In this document: positions 25,619 through 41,454 of the stretch, piece by piece | Layout of the letters: every line of letters starts with the position of its first letter | Numbering within the stretch: position 1 is the stretch's first letter | Origin: Syngnathus acus | Taxonomy: Eukaryota > Chordata > Actinopteri > Syngnathiformes > Syngnathidae | DNA length: 64,000 nt | Assembly (NCBI RefSeq): GCF_901709675.1 | Contig: NC_051093.1 | Span: 9,620,053-9,684,052, forward strand | Direction: 5' to 3' | The notes under the pieces: generated by a model | Told to the model about the DNA's origin: nothing | What the model saw: only the letters and a program-made list of their open reading frames with translations | Database searches by the model: none | Translations under genes and position numbers: made by a program

Positions 25619-26270
25619 ACAAACTGCATCCCAACTGGTGTGTGCTTGTGTGTGATTAGCGTGTGTGTATGTGCGCCACTTTTTGTCTGATTCTTGGACA
25701 CACTATGGACTTAAATGTTGGACAATGGTAACGCATTTCAATAGATGACCCAGTTACCATTAAGGTCACTGGTTTGTCCGTGCATCACGATGCATCCTAT
25801 TTTTTCTTCTTTTTTTCCAGTGTGGTTTTGAAGGGTGTTTTGTAAATGTTTTCCCATGGAGGTCAAACAAGGTGAGCATGAAGTACAGAATGATCTGTAT
25901 CCACTGGACTGCAACACTTGATTTCAGCCATTTTTTTTTCTCCTCCCCAACTTGTTTATTATTGGCACAGGAGGGAGACTGGAAGGACATTTTCTTGTGA
26001 AGTGCACCTGCTGTTCTTCTACAATTTAACTATCAAAAGACCAAAACAACCTTCAAGCTTGTAAATGTTAAAAAAAAGTATTTTCAGAGAAAATTTCGTT
26101 ATTGCATATCACACTACATGTTTAAATCCTAATGTTGCACATGCCAAGTTTAGCCTTCGCAGATTGTGTAATATTAAATGTGCACTACCTGAACAGTGGT
26201 AGCCAACGCTGCACGGTGAAGAACAATGTTGTCGTGCAATCCAAATAAATGTTACCTCATTAGATATTTG
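25619..26270 (+). other. SGSM3 3' untranslated region
   Basis: From the TAG stop at 25616-25618 to just past the poly(A) signal at 26244. The DNA is AT-rich, with no further coding exon seen. Confidence 0.75.
26244..26249 (+). terminator. SGSM3 polyadenylation signal AATAAA
   Basis: Canonical AATAAA followed within about 15-30 bases by a T/GT-rich element (TTTGTTTGTG). It lies about 630 bases after the SGSM3 stop and just before the end of the convergent GTPBP1 gene. Confidence 0.75.
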
Positions 26271-26370
26271 TTTGTGTACATTTAAAGAGCTTTATGCCTT
26301 ACTTTACAGGGACCGCTGCATTAAAAAAAAAAAAGAGGAAAAGAACAATTGGGCAGCTCGGTACAACCAG

Positions 26371-26376
26371 TTTATT
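26371..26376 (-). terminator. GTPBP1 polyadenylation signal
   Basis: TTTATT on + reads AATAAA on -. It lies about 700 bases past the GTPBP1 stop, and the DNA beyond it on - is T-rich. Cleavage would fall near 26350, leaving under about 100 bases between the two convergent gene ends. Confidence 0.6.
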
Positions 26377-27077
26377 GAGTTCTTAGTGAAGTAAATGTCA
26401 CGTTACCAGAGGCAAGCTGTAACACTATAAGTACTCGAGTTCACAATTAGCACTGCAAACACTGCATGTCGTACGATCACGGGTGGCCGCTGGAGTATGA
26501 GATGTTTTACTATATGAGGGCTGGAGGAGGCATGCTGTAGTAGTACTGAGTACAAGAGCACAAGTCATTACAAGGTTGGAAATTTAAGACGGGTCAAATT
26601 TTCCATAGATGCCAAATGGGAGCATTATAAAATGTAAGTAGGATTAACAGGATATGTGCTACATTCAGTTATCCTTTCCATTAGAGTACAGCCAACCACC
26701 GATTTTACATATTCAGTTAGAAAGAATTCACAAAATGTTCTTTTAATTGCAAATGGACACGGAATGCATAATAGCTGCTCGTATTTGTTGGACCCTTAAT
26801 GGGGGTTTGTCCTCCCTCCCAACCCTCCCTCCCTCCCTCCCTCCCTCCCCTGTCATGAAGCCACTTTAAAAAGATACAAATGATTGTGACAAGCTATTCT
26901 CACATAAAGCATTCTTCTCAACGGCAGATTGAACGACAAATCCTAGCTACGTGCTTTTGCGGGTGGGTCGATCTCTTTACGTTCCCCCTTACGATAAGAT
27001 CCCGGTATAAAAGGCAATGAGACTCGAGGAGTGTTTTGCACTAAAGTAGCTGGAATGGATGGAGCTAAGCCAACAGT
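26377..27077 (-). other. GTPBP1 3' untranslated region
   Basis: Non-coding stretch between the GTPBP1 stop (27078-27080 on -) and its likely poly(A) signal. It contains a CCCT-type repeat at 26811-26850, which is G-rich in the mRNA. Confidence 0.65.
26811..26850 (-). repeat. (GGGA)n G-rich tract in the GTPBP1 3' UTR
   Basis: CCCT units on + read as a run of GGGA units on the mRNA strand, with more than four G triplets separated by single bases. This fits a potential two- or three-layer RNA G-quadruplex. Confidence 0.8.
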
Positions 27078-31714
<4,637 letters not shown>

Positions 31715-32260
31715 TTGTGTGTTGCTGCAGATCGGTGTCAGGCGGTTTCGATGGTTGGGACGATCGAACGTCGGATAGCTAGCGATGAGCTACACGACGG
31801 CCAATCTTACATTTGTAAACATTGCAATCAGAGAGAACGGGCTATTTGTAAGCTGTCAGTTTGCTTTTCAAAATAGCACGTCACCGCCCCGTTGAGGATA
31901 ATAATGAGGTAGGTGTTGGTGAATATGTTACATGCTCGCCAATAGTCTTCGTGATTCTCTTGAATATGCGAGCAGAGAACCAATGCCGTGGAAGGGGGTT
32001 CGAGCATCTTTCTGCAGCCTCCTCCTCTCATGGTTCCGAAGATTGTGTGCAATATGTGTGCAACGCTGGGCGTCATACGTGGCCAAACCTGCCAGTCAAA
32101 GTCCATTCGAGTTTGATCAACACGAGCGGGCTAACCAGGAACTCGTAATCATCCACGTCAGTCACTTTCAAACCATCTGCGGCTCTATTACAAAGACGTC
32201 AGCCTCCGGTGACGGAAGACTCGCTCGGGGTCTCCATCGTCCGCCCGAACCTAATTAACC
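31715..32260 (-). promoter_or_regulatory. Putative GTPBP1 promoter region
   Basis: Relatively CpG-containing DNA directly upstream of the GTPBP1 start codon. It holds a GGCCAAT box at 31799-31805, and a CRE-like AGACGTCAGC with a neighbouring GACGGAAG (ETS-like) near 32196-32218. No TATA box stands out. The transcription start is unknown; the assignment rests on position and composition. Confidence 0.35.
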
Positions 32261-32685
32261 TGGCCATTTTCGCAGGATTTATGTTCAAACTTTTGTAATA
32301 AGACCTAACCCATTTTAGATGTTACCAGAAATGACTGTCCACAATAGAAATGCATGTAATCTAGAACTGTCGGTGTGTTGTTAACTTGTGATACAAAGGG
32401 CCGTTTGTCACCAGACCTCCAGATGGCGAGTTACTTCTGCAAAAACTCACATTTAGTCAAGAAAAGGTCAGCTCTGTAAATTCAAAACAATGTCATCCAT
32501 CCTGTCATAACTGATGACAGCTTTATTATGCAACACAAGGCAAAGCAGACATGCAAACAAACAAATCTTAATATTGAACGTTGCATCAATGCAAGTCTTT
32601 CTTTTTAATCAATCAATCCCTTATCTGGCTAAAATTTGCATTGGAGTACATTTGCCGTGCCAAACAATGTTTATGTGTATATGTG
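32261..32685. other. Intergenic, no gene seen
   Basis: AT-rich DNA between the GTPBP1 upstream region and the retrotransposon remnant, with no coding signal. Confidence 0.5.
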
Positions 32686-33125
32686 TTTGGTACTCCAGCT
32701 GCACTGCAGCTCAGAGGAAAAAGCTCCAAGGGGTCATCAACACAGCACAGAAGATCGTTGGCTGCCCTCTCCCCACACTGGAAGACCTACACAGAACCCG
32801 CTGTCTCAAAAAAACACAGAACATTCTGAAGGACACTTCCCACCCTGGCCACTCCCTTTTCGAACTGTTGCCGTCAGGCAGACGCTACAGATCAATTAGG
32901 TCGAGGACTAGCAGATTCGCCAACAGTTTTTACCCTACAGCGGTAGTCACATTAAATGCCGCTAAAAAAAAAGATTATGTCTGTGTATGTTCTTCTGTGG
33001 GTTTTTAGCTTGTATTTTTTATCTATTTATTCTATTTATTTTTTATTTTACGCACTGATCCGTTGGCACTCTTTAAATTTCGTTGTACATGTGTGACAAT
33101 GACGATAAAGATCTATTCTATTCTA
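32686..33125 (+). mobile_element. 3' end of a LINE retrotransposon (L2/CR1-like)
   Basis: A frame from about 32688 to 32970 reads like the C-terminal tail of teleost non-LTR reverse-transcriptase proteins: WYSSCTAAQRKKLQGVIN, then TAQKIVGCPLP, RCLKKTQNILKDTSHPGHSL and LLPSGRRYRSIRSRTSRF. It is followed by a short 3' UTR with TTTCGTTGTACATGTGTGAC and a GATAAAGATC plus (TATTC)n tail, the kind of end seen in L2-like LINEs. The element is 5'-truncated (no polymerase core or endonuclease), as is typical of incomplete reverse transcription. The exact clade is uncertain. Confidence 0.8.
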
Positions 33126-33633
33126 ATTGTGATTAAAATGCTCACTTGTCAGGCCCACAGTGGGGTCAGACTGGAGTCACAACCCACACCAAGTTGGGCT
33201 GACTGTCATCTGACTCTCCTCCAGGCTAAATACAGTCGACTGGGTGAGTATTGCCACATTCAGCTGAGCTAAATATTTCCTTGTCTCCTTGGTGACAAAT
33301 TCATTTCTATCCTGGCCGGCCCCTCGGCATGAAGACTCAATTGAGCTGTGATGTCACAGTATATTGTAACGTCAAGCAATAATTAGTCTCACTTGCCTGG
33401 GGTCCACAGTTGCTTGTTAAAAGCGTTATGAGTGCTTTGGAGCCTTCCTGCCATCTCATTGGTCAATGTCATCCAAAGGTTGAACGGCTCTGGCTGCCTG
33501 GACTGTCAATAAAAATGAAGCCACCTCCCACTGTGGATAAAACTCTCGAGGCCGATGAGGCGAGGCTCCTGCCACTCACTACTCCTTCTTTTCTGCTGCC
33601 CGTCATCACCGTTGACCCCATCTGCAAATCACA
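33126..33633 (+). promoter_or_regulatory. Upstream region of the galectin gene
   Basis: Unique DNA between the LINE tail and the galectin ATG. A TATA-like GGATAAAAC at about 33535 lies about 100 bases before the start codon, a plausible core promoter with a short leader. No other regulatory site is convincing. Confidence 0.35.
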
Positions 33634-35585
33634 ATGGCCGTAAGTAAAAGTCTCATTCCACTGTTGGTTAACGTTTGGCTTTCGATATGGTGAACATTTA
33701 TCGATGGACTTTTTTTTTCTTTTAAATGACACATGATTGATGTGTGCAAAATATGTGACATAATGTCATCAGTCTGCTTCAATTGCAGTACTACATGGAC
33801 ATTTATAAAGTGCAGTTTTCTTTCGAGAGATCTGGATGTGTTCTGTTGCCTTTTATGGTGAAAGTTTTCAGTGCAGTGTTCCCATGAGCATTTGCCTGCT
33901 AATGACTGAATTCTCAGCTGCTCCTCAGTCAGCACTTAATCTTGCTGTGTTCCGCCTGTAATTGGATTTTCCTGCAAACTCACCGCTTGACCCCGCTATA
34001 CGTGTTCATTGAATATATCAATAAATGTCATCCAAAAGTGAGTTCCTTCTATAAATGTCTCCTTTTGTTGGCTGCTGGGCTGACCATGTGTCTGCTGATC
34101 ACGAGCTGAGGAATGTAAAGTGCCCCCCCTCCACTATGTAATGAAGTACAGCAATACTGTAAAGTTGAAAATAGATGGGCATGGTGTGTTTTTGCAAAGA
34201 TCGGGTTCTCTATTAATGAGAAGTCAAGCCTGGTTGAGTCATCTTGAAAAATGTGCTCTCGAGCTGTAACATTATATTCAATGTTCCAATGTCTGAGCAC
34301 GATAAAAAAGATATATATAAGGATTCCAAAGTGAACATTCTGACCTTTGTAAAAGGCGAATTTGTGATAGAGCTTGTATAATGGATTCCCCAACCAGACC
34401 TGAGGGCCCGGTGCCTTTTTTTTTTTTTTTTTTACGCACGCCCACTTGGACTCTTCCATGGAAAGAATGTTGCAGCCATTCTATTCCCCCAAGCCTACTT
34501 TTCATATCTTGGCTTGGCTGGTCTTTAACCTATAATTTTTCTTTTTCCCTTAACGTGTGCTTCTAATATGTGGCAGGATTCAAGTCAATCTCCCTGCCTG
34601 ACTCAGACTTTTTTTTTTTTAAGTAAGGAACTTCCATGTTAGTGGTTGAGTGCTGAATATAATTGTAAATGGCAATGAGTGTGATGAACTTATTTCACTG
34701 CCACATGCACAGACGGAAGCATTTTGTGGCCAGACTTTTTTTGTTTTTTTTTATCCCCCACACTTTTTGGAGGAAACGGTTACATCATATACTGTATCAT
34801 ATTCCTCAAAGTTTGAACTTCTGCCGAGTGGGGTGGAACAGCGTGAATTTTTTTTTTTTTTTTTTATAAGTATGAGTTCATCCATTTTTTTTCAACAATA
34901 TGCTCATGTCTGTGTTTGTTCTTCAATACAGGGGATGATTGTTAAGAGCATGTCCTTCAAAGTAGGGCAGACTCTGACCATTGTGGGAAAGGCTCTGCCT
35001 GACGCTTCCAAGTAAGTGCCAAAATATTGTCGGGAATATTTTCGAAACTGATAATGACATTTGATTTCTAAGCTATGGCTGCCTTGCAAAAAAAATGCTG
35101 AGGTCTCCTTGTGTTGCAGCTTTGCACTCAACCTTGGCCCCAATGAGACGGACATCACCATGCATATCAACCCACGTTTCAACGCGCACGGAGACGAGAA
35201 CGCTGTGGTTTGCAACTCTTACCAGGACGGCAAATGGTGCGAGGAGCACCGCGAGGGAGGATTCCCTTTCCAGCAGGGGGAGGAGTTTAAAGTGAGACTT
35301 TTTTTTTTTTTTTTTGCTCACCCCCAATGAGAAACACATACATAGCACTGTACTTAATTTTCTATTGACTCTGGTTTAAAATGATAAGTCAGCAAATTCA
35401 GCCCCAAAAAATCCTCTCCTTTTTCTCATCCCTTGTAGATCATCATTGTGTTCACGCCGGCAGAATTCCAGGTCACTCTGTCGGATGGCTCTCAAATCCA
35501 TTTTCCCAATCGCATGGGCGCAGAAAAGTACTCTTTCATCAGCTTCAGCGGAGATGCTCGTGTCACCAGCTTGGAGATTAAATAA
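33634..35585 (+). CDS. lgals2: Prototype galectin (galectin-2/galectin-1-like), complete
   Basis: Soluble beta-galactoside-binding lectin with a single carbohydrate-recognition domain. It is expected to dimerise and to be exported without a signal peptide; none is present. Coding exons: 33634-33639 (Met-Ala only), 34932-35011, 35120-35291, 35439-35585. Phases agree and give 134 residues, the usual prototype length. Using galectin-1 numbering, all eight sugar contacts are present: H44, N46, R48, V59, N61, W68, E71 and R73 (HINPRF, VVCN, WCEEHR). Residue 69 is Cys where the families I recall usually have Gly. The closest recalled match is fish Lgals2a (for example FPNRMGAEKYSFISFSGD), so galectin-2 is the better name, but galectin-1 cannot be excluded. 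The minute first exon and 1.3 kb first intron match the galectin pattern. Confidence 0.93.
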
Positions 35586-35935
35586 ATGACGCTCGCCGTA
35601 GGATACTCTCAAATTGGTGTTTGCCGCATTTGCCGCAAGCTCATTTTACCCCTTTTTATTTGCTCACATAAACATCCTTTACTTAGAAAAGCACCCAGCA
35701 ATTTTACTGGTTTAGTTAATACCTATTGAATAATTGATCTATTTTGCAAACACAACGGCCTGAGAGATGAATGGATATTTTAGACAATAGTATAGTAGTG
35801 CATTTTATGATTGGCTGTAAAATAACACTATTTGCATTTTGTTTTATTAAAATATACTGAAACTATTCATGTTTACCCCCCAAACATTCCAGCTTTGTAG
35901 CAATGCGTGCTTTTAATAAGTATTAAAGCAGGCTA
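35586..35935 (+). other. Galectin 3' UTR and downstream sequence
   Basis: AATAAA overlaps the stop region (35581-35586) and ATTAAA occurs at 35922-35927. Either could direct polyadenylation, and which is used cannot be told. Confidence 0.35.
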
Positions 35936-37630
35936 ATATTCACGAGACTTTTGTAATTGTGGTCATTGACTTGTCAACGTAGTAATCCAGTTTAGCCGCC
36001 AGATGGCGACATTGTAATACAAATGTATACTACAGGGTTTACTCGAGGTTATAAAAATTTGAAATGAAAAGGGAGTTAATAGTAAACGTGGAACTGACCA
36101 CTTTAAAGTAGATGATGGTTTTTATTTCTTTTTTGTTACTTTCAATGCAAACAACTTGCCACAGAAGCTTCAACCCTCAAGTGACGTCACCGAATGTGCC
36201 TTGTGGAAACAATATTAGGGGAGCACACAAATGCAAGATCACAGATTAGAACTCTGGATTTCTTTCTTCATTCCATTCAAACCCGATTTGAAATGCTGGC
36301 CTGCGTGCGTGCGAGACATTTAATTTAATCTGATGTAACAAAAGGCAATGAGACTGATTTTAGAAGGGGGGGGGGGGGGCAGCTCGAGCTCTGCATGGCG
36401 ACAGGTTGCTTTCAGCTAGAATAACCCCCAAAGTGGATGAGATCACTTTTTTATTTTAGGACAACATAGTCCTTATTGCTGTCATGTGATTGACAAGAGG
36501 GGGCATGTGTGGTCATCATCATATGAGATTGTCCACCCTTGAGTATCTTTATTTGAACTAGTGGAAATGTCCAAACAAAGAGGAACGTCAACACAATAAA
36601 AGTGGGCTGTCAAGGAAGACCCTCTCAAAACATTTACCTCACAGATATGTGTGCATAAACATGAACCGTGTGGACTAAAAATGAACTACCTGAGTTGACA
36701 TAAAAACTATATTTAGCTCCAGCCTGGCTCCGGATTTGTTCACCATAGCTATCAGCCGTGCACACGTTGAGATGCGCGTGGGCCCACCATGCACGGGCTG
36801 GCTCGCTGCGGTGCTGCTGCTGCTTCTCCATCCCCGCCTCTCCTGACTGCAGGGTGGTTACTCACTCACGCTTGGATTAGTAGTGTAACGCGTCTGGCTC
36901 ACAGTTGTTGGGCCGGTTAGTCATCTTGCTAATTGCAAGTTGTCATCTTGTAATCTTCAGTGCTTGTAAAATCATATGTTGCACGGCCGCTCATCTCCAG
37001 AGGTTAGATGAATTCAAAGTTATGCCCGATTTTTTTTCTTTCTTTGGACATTTTCTTCATCATCCGCCTTCCCTCGATCCGTAGCCATGCGATTGCCGTG
37101 ATGTCTCGTTCCAGCTCACCGAGTGAATGTTTAGTCAGGATCTGTCTCTGTGTTCTACTTGTGCACAATTGATAGACGAATCATAGTGGCAGGTCGCTGT
37201 AATGCGGGTTACCTTTATATGAGCAGGTTGCGGGGCGGGGGTGATATGCTCACCTTGCTCTCTCTCCTTAGGCACCCAGCACAGAACTCATCTCTTCCTT
37301 TATCTGCTCTGTCACCTCGCGCCACCACTTTTTATCTCCTTCTCCATCTAAGCGTGTCTCTGAAGAAATGTTCCTCATAATCTGGCTCTTTTTTTTTACA
37401 GCCAAAGTTTATTCACACTCGCTAGCTCCCTCAGGCACCAGTCCACCTCTTCTTGCAATTTCACCTCGCTGTTCAATGTGTGCATGTTATGTGGGCCATC
37501 CTGAACACTCTCGATGCAAATCTGTGTTGTGGCTACACATACATGTTGAATGTCACGTGACGTCAAACCGTAAACACGCTCCTGTGTTAATATATTGCTA
37601 CCTGAGGTAATTGGCTCAAATAATAAATGA
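35936..37630. other. Intergenic, no gene seen
   Basis: Holds a 14-base G run at 36366-36379 and ordinary DNA. No frame carries a recognisable domain or coherent splice sites. Confidence 0.5.
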
Positions 37631-37806
37631 TTACCGTAATTTTCGGACTATAAGTCGCACCAGAGTATAAGTCGCACCAGCCATAAAATGCCCAAAAAAG
37701 TGAAAAAAACCCATATATATGTATATAAATCGCTCCTGAGTATAAGTCGCCCCCCCACCCAAACTATGAAAAAAACCCGCGACTTATAGTCCGAAAATTA
37801 CGGTAA
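37631..37806. mobile_element. MITE-like element with 28-base terminal inverted repeats
   Basis: 176 bases beginning TTACCGTAATTTTCGG and ending in its exact reverse complement, with 28 identical bases at each end including the outer TTA/TAA. The inside repeats TATAAGTCGC several times. It has no coding capacity, so it is a non-autonomous DNA transposon. The outer TA suggests a TA target duplication (Tc1/mariner-like), but the superfamily is not proven. A relative lies at 62080-62497. Confidence 0.88.
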
Positions 37807-39960
37807 TTTTATGACCTAAATCTCAAAATGCTGCTCTTGACCCCCTCACCACATTGTATGAATCCATAAAAGCCAAACAAACAACAGTGCTGTCAACTCG
37901 ACTCCCCTGATACTTTTCCTGCACGTCCACCTCAATGTTTGGATCGATACAAGCCGACAGCGAAATTGAATTAGGCTCTAATGGGAAGTTCAAACTTGCT
38001 TTATATTTACTAAATCCCCCTTGGGAGCTTTTCTGGCTAGGGAAAAAAAGGAGCAGACTGTGAAATGAGACTATAGTCGGAGATGTATGTGTACAATTTG
38101 CCTGTGTGTGCGTGCAGGCATTGGGCAAATAGACTTGACAGTGAGTCAAATGGGTTTAAATTCTTCACTTGCTGCCTCGATGTCAAGTTGATGGATGTGT
38201 GTTGAGCTCGCAAGTAAAGGAAAATCAGGACTTGAATTGAATTGAATCCTACATGCAAGTAACAATTTGTCTTTTTCTTGACTCTGTCCATGCATATGTC
38301 ACCAATTGTTATCCATCCCCCTGTGCCAGTTTAGAGCGCCACATTATTTCCATGCCTCCGTGTGGCCTGCAAGCTTGTGACTGATGTCAAACTCACTTGG
38401 ACCTGACCGACCGGCTGATCTGCTCAGAGCTGAACATGTCGATTCAGCTGGGACGCTAAATGTTTCATGGGAACACAGAGAGGCCGGAGTTCAACTTTCG
38501 GGTAATATCATTTTGTGTGTGTGTGTGTGTGTTCGGTTTAAGCTCTTAGGGAAAAAAAACAAAACAGGTAGTCTAACCTAGCAAAACAAAGAGGGAAGAG
38601 ATAAAGGGAGACACCTAAGGCTAAACCCAAAAAAAAAATGTAATAGAAAGCATGAAGGCCACCTGGTGCTGTGTAGCCGGAAGTGAGGAATTAAGAGCGA
38701 GAGGAATTCAAAGTTAACTTTAAAGGAAAACAAATATTCACATATATAAACACACCTGTTCCTGCCTGGCTGTCATGAGCGTCGCTGAAAAAGCAATCAA
38801 CAGAAAAGTGAAGTCCTCTCCAAAATCTAACAACAAAAATCACCAAATCCATTTTCATTTGAACCATTTGCAAATTTGCTCTTGACATGAATGCAGCCTC
38901 TTTCCAAAGAGAAGCTATTATCATAAGACAGGGAGATCTCAATAGTTAATAATAATCATGCAGCTTAATCGTCATCATTAAAATATAGCCGTTACCTAAG
39001 TTTGCCTCTCCAGTATGTTCTGCCAGCTAATTGCCTGACCCAAGCAAGCATTGTATTCTTCCTAAGTGCCAAGCAAGACAAAGCACACACTCAGCAAACT
39101 CCTCTTTTTTTTTTTCTCTTCCCCCCTTTCCAGCTGTGCTCCCTAAACTTCAATTATTCACAACTTATGAATAACGCACTTCACCTCAAGCTGGCAAGCG
39201 GGGGTATTTTTGCACATGATGCAGTGAATTAGTCATAACCTCACAATGGTAAAACATAGCATTTTCATTCCTCCCCACCGTCGAGCAAAATTGCCACGTT
39301 TGCTGTCAATATAGTATAGCAAGATTGATTGAGTGACGCCATTGAATACAGTGTGCTTAAAGCCTGAGGGGGCTCTTAGCGGGAACTTACTTGCTATGTC
39401 AAGTCAGGTGGTCATGTTTAATTGATCTGCAATCCCTGCAGCCTCACTCTTTTCCATGTAACCTGTTCAATAAGGAATGATTCTTTCTAATGAACACGAT
39501 GGATATTGATGGTGTGGAACATTGCAGTAAAACTTCCAGATTTGTCTCACGTCCAAAAAGTCTGACTCATTCGCAGTGAAAAGAGAGGACGCTTGTCGTG
39601 CATCGTGATTGAGCAGACAGCATCAGTCAAATCACCTTCATCGTGTCAAACTTTTCGATACGAACCATTGCGCGGCAAAAGAAAGAGGTCGTGCAGAGGA
39701 CACGGCTGGCTATGAAAAGCCCATTCAATGGATTAGAGGACGTCTGAAGACAAAACGTGATATTCATATGAACATTAACATTAGCACGGATTTTACTTTG
39801 ACAGAGCACTGATTGAATTTCTAACATCATTGGGAAAGTTAGAGCATAAAGGGCATGTCGGGGAACTGGGCTATAATGACCAATAGTGGTGCATGAAAGA
39901 ATTGACCAATTACACATCAAATGTATTTCAATTTGAACGTTTAAAACATTTTCACTTATC
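37807..39960. other. Intergenic, no gene seen
   Basis: Upstream flank of the putative calcium-channel promoter. It has only short GT and A/T runs (for example 38514-38531), and no exon was recognised. Confidence 0.5.
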
Positions 39961-41202
39961 CCCATTTACGCAAGCGCGCGCGCGCGCGCCCGAAACCACT
40001 GGCAGCTCCGCCGGTGTTTCCAGCCGTGCGCGTTCACGCCGCCACCGTGTCCGATCCCATGAAGACATGAAACACCGCGCTTGCTCTTGCGTTTGCGTGC
40101 ATCCAATTACGAAGCTAGCTAGCGTGAGCTGCTGGTCTTGTTAAAGCTTCTAAACACGACTCGTCAAATGTATGCAATTCGGCGTGCAGGATTTTCCCGC
40201 TCGAGCTTAAAAGCTTGGTCGTGTTCTCCTTAAAAAGAATCCAAAAGACATGAGTAAACCTAAATGTATTTGTCATTCAACTCTACTAAAGGTGGACTTG
40301 AAGTCATGTGCGCTCTTTTAATCCATCAGGTGCATCGCATAACACCCCCGTGCGCGCGCGCGCCCCTCCCTCTCTTTCTCTCGCGCTCACACACTCAGAT
40401 GTCTTCAGTGAGAAGAGGTGATGCTGTGGCTGGCGCGCTGCAGAAGACAAACTACAAACAAATGCGTGGAAACTATTTTGTCCGTTTTCACCTGTTCCAC
40501 GAGGATGAGGAAATAACATGCGATGAAGTGAAGTCCGAACGGATTTGCTTTCTTTTTTTTCATTTTCTTCTTTGCAGCAACTTGCAATTTTGTGAGGAAA
40601 CGCCTCTCGGAGAAATCGCAACCTGCCTGGCTCCTAAATTGATACTTTCCCACACGTTTGTCGATTAGAGGAGTTTTTTTTCTCCAACTACACGCCAGGT
40701 CGAATTTTCTTCCCCTTTTTTGCAGCGTGCTCGATCAACGTGACGACTGAGGGTGGAAAATAAAAGTGCCCCCCACCCCAAAGAAGATTTCCGCGCATGG
40801 AGCTTGAAGTGAAACTCCCAATATTGATTAACTTTTGACATTGTCTTCCTCAGAATGGTGGTGTAAAAGCCGCCCCCCCCCCTGCATCCAACCTGGTCAG
40901 GTGGGAGACATTATTGGACATGTGAATCCAAAAAAGGAGGACCGGTGCGCACCAGACGGAGCCACAGAGGGCTGCAACGCGCAAAAAGAAAAAAAGAAAA
41001 CAACTCAACATTCTCTACAGCCGAGCTTTGGAGCCTTTACGCGGCAGCATTTCAACGACGTTCTTGGAGAAGAAAATGACTTTACACGGACTGATCATGG
41101 CCAGAGGATACTGATTCTTGATGGTGTGCACCGAGCTGGAAACCCGAGGCTGGATTGTTCAGTAATTCCTGGACGTCCTCTTCGCTTTTAATGACAGTCA
41201 AG
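39961..41202 (+). promoter_or_regulatory. CpG-rich promoter and non-coding first exon of cacna1i (putative)
   Basis: This is the most CpG-rich stretch of the right half of the window, with CG-repeat cores at about 39974-39990 and 40354-40364. It ends in a near-perfect donor, GTCAAG then GTAAGT, with the exon end at 41202. The next strong + strand acceptor with a recognisable exon is at 57224, before the channel start codon. I infer the leader exon of the channel gene. A 12-codon upstream frame (ATG at 41076, MTLHGLIMARGY) would lie in this leader. The transcription start is not located. Confidence 0.45.
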
Positions 41203-41358
41203 GTAAGTTTGCCCCATTTTCCATGTTGACTATTATCATATATTAACGAGGAACATCTGGGTGGAAATGCATTGAAGATAGGGGAGGTGTGGCTCGTGCA
41301 TGACAACAACTACTGATATTATTTTGTGTGTTTTGGAAGGTTCTCGGGCTCCCCAACA

Positions 41359-41407
41359 GTGTGTGTGTGTGTGAGTGTGTCTGTGTGTGTGTGTGTGTGT
41401 GTGTGCG

Positions 41408-41439
<32 letters not shown>

Positions 41440-41454
41440 TGCGTATGTGTGTGT
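41359..41454. repeat. (TG)n / (CGTG)n compound microsatellite
   Basis: TG run with scattered substitutions, merging into CGTG units, about 96 bases. Confidence 0.95.
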
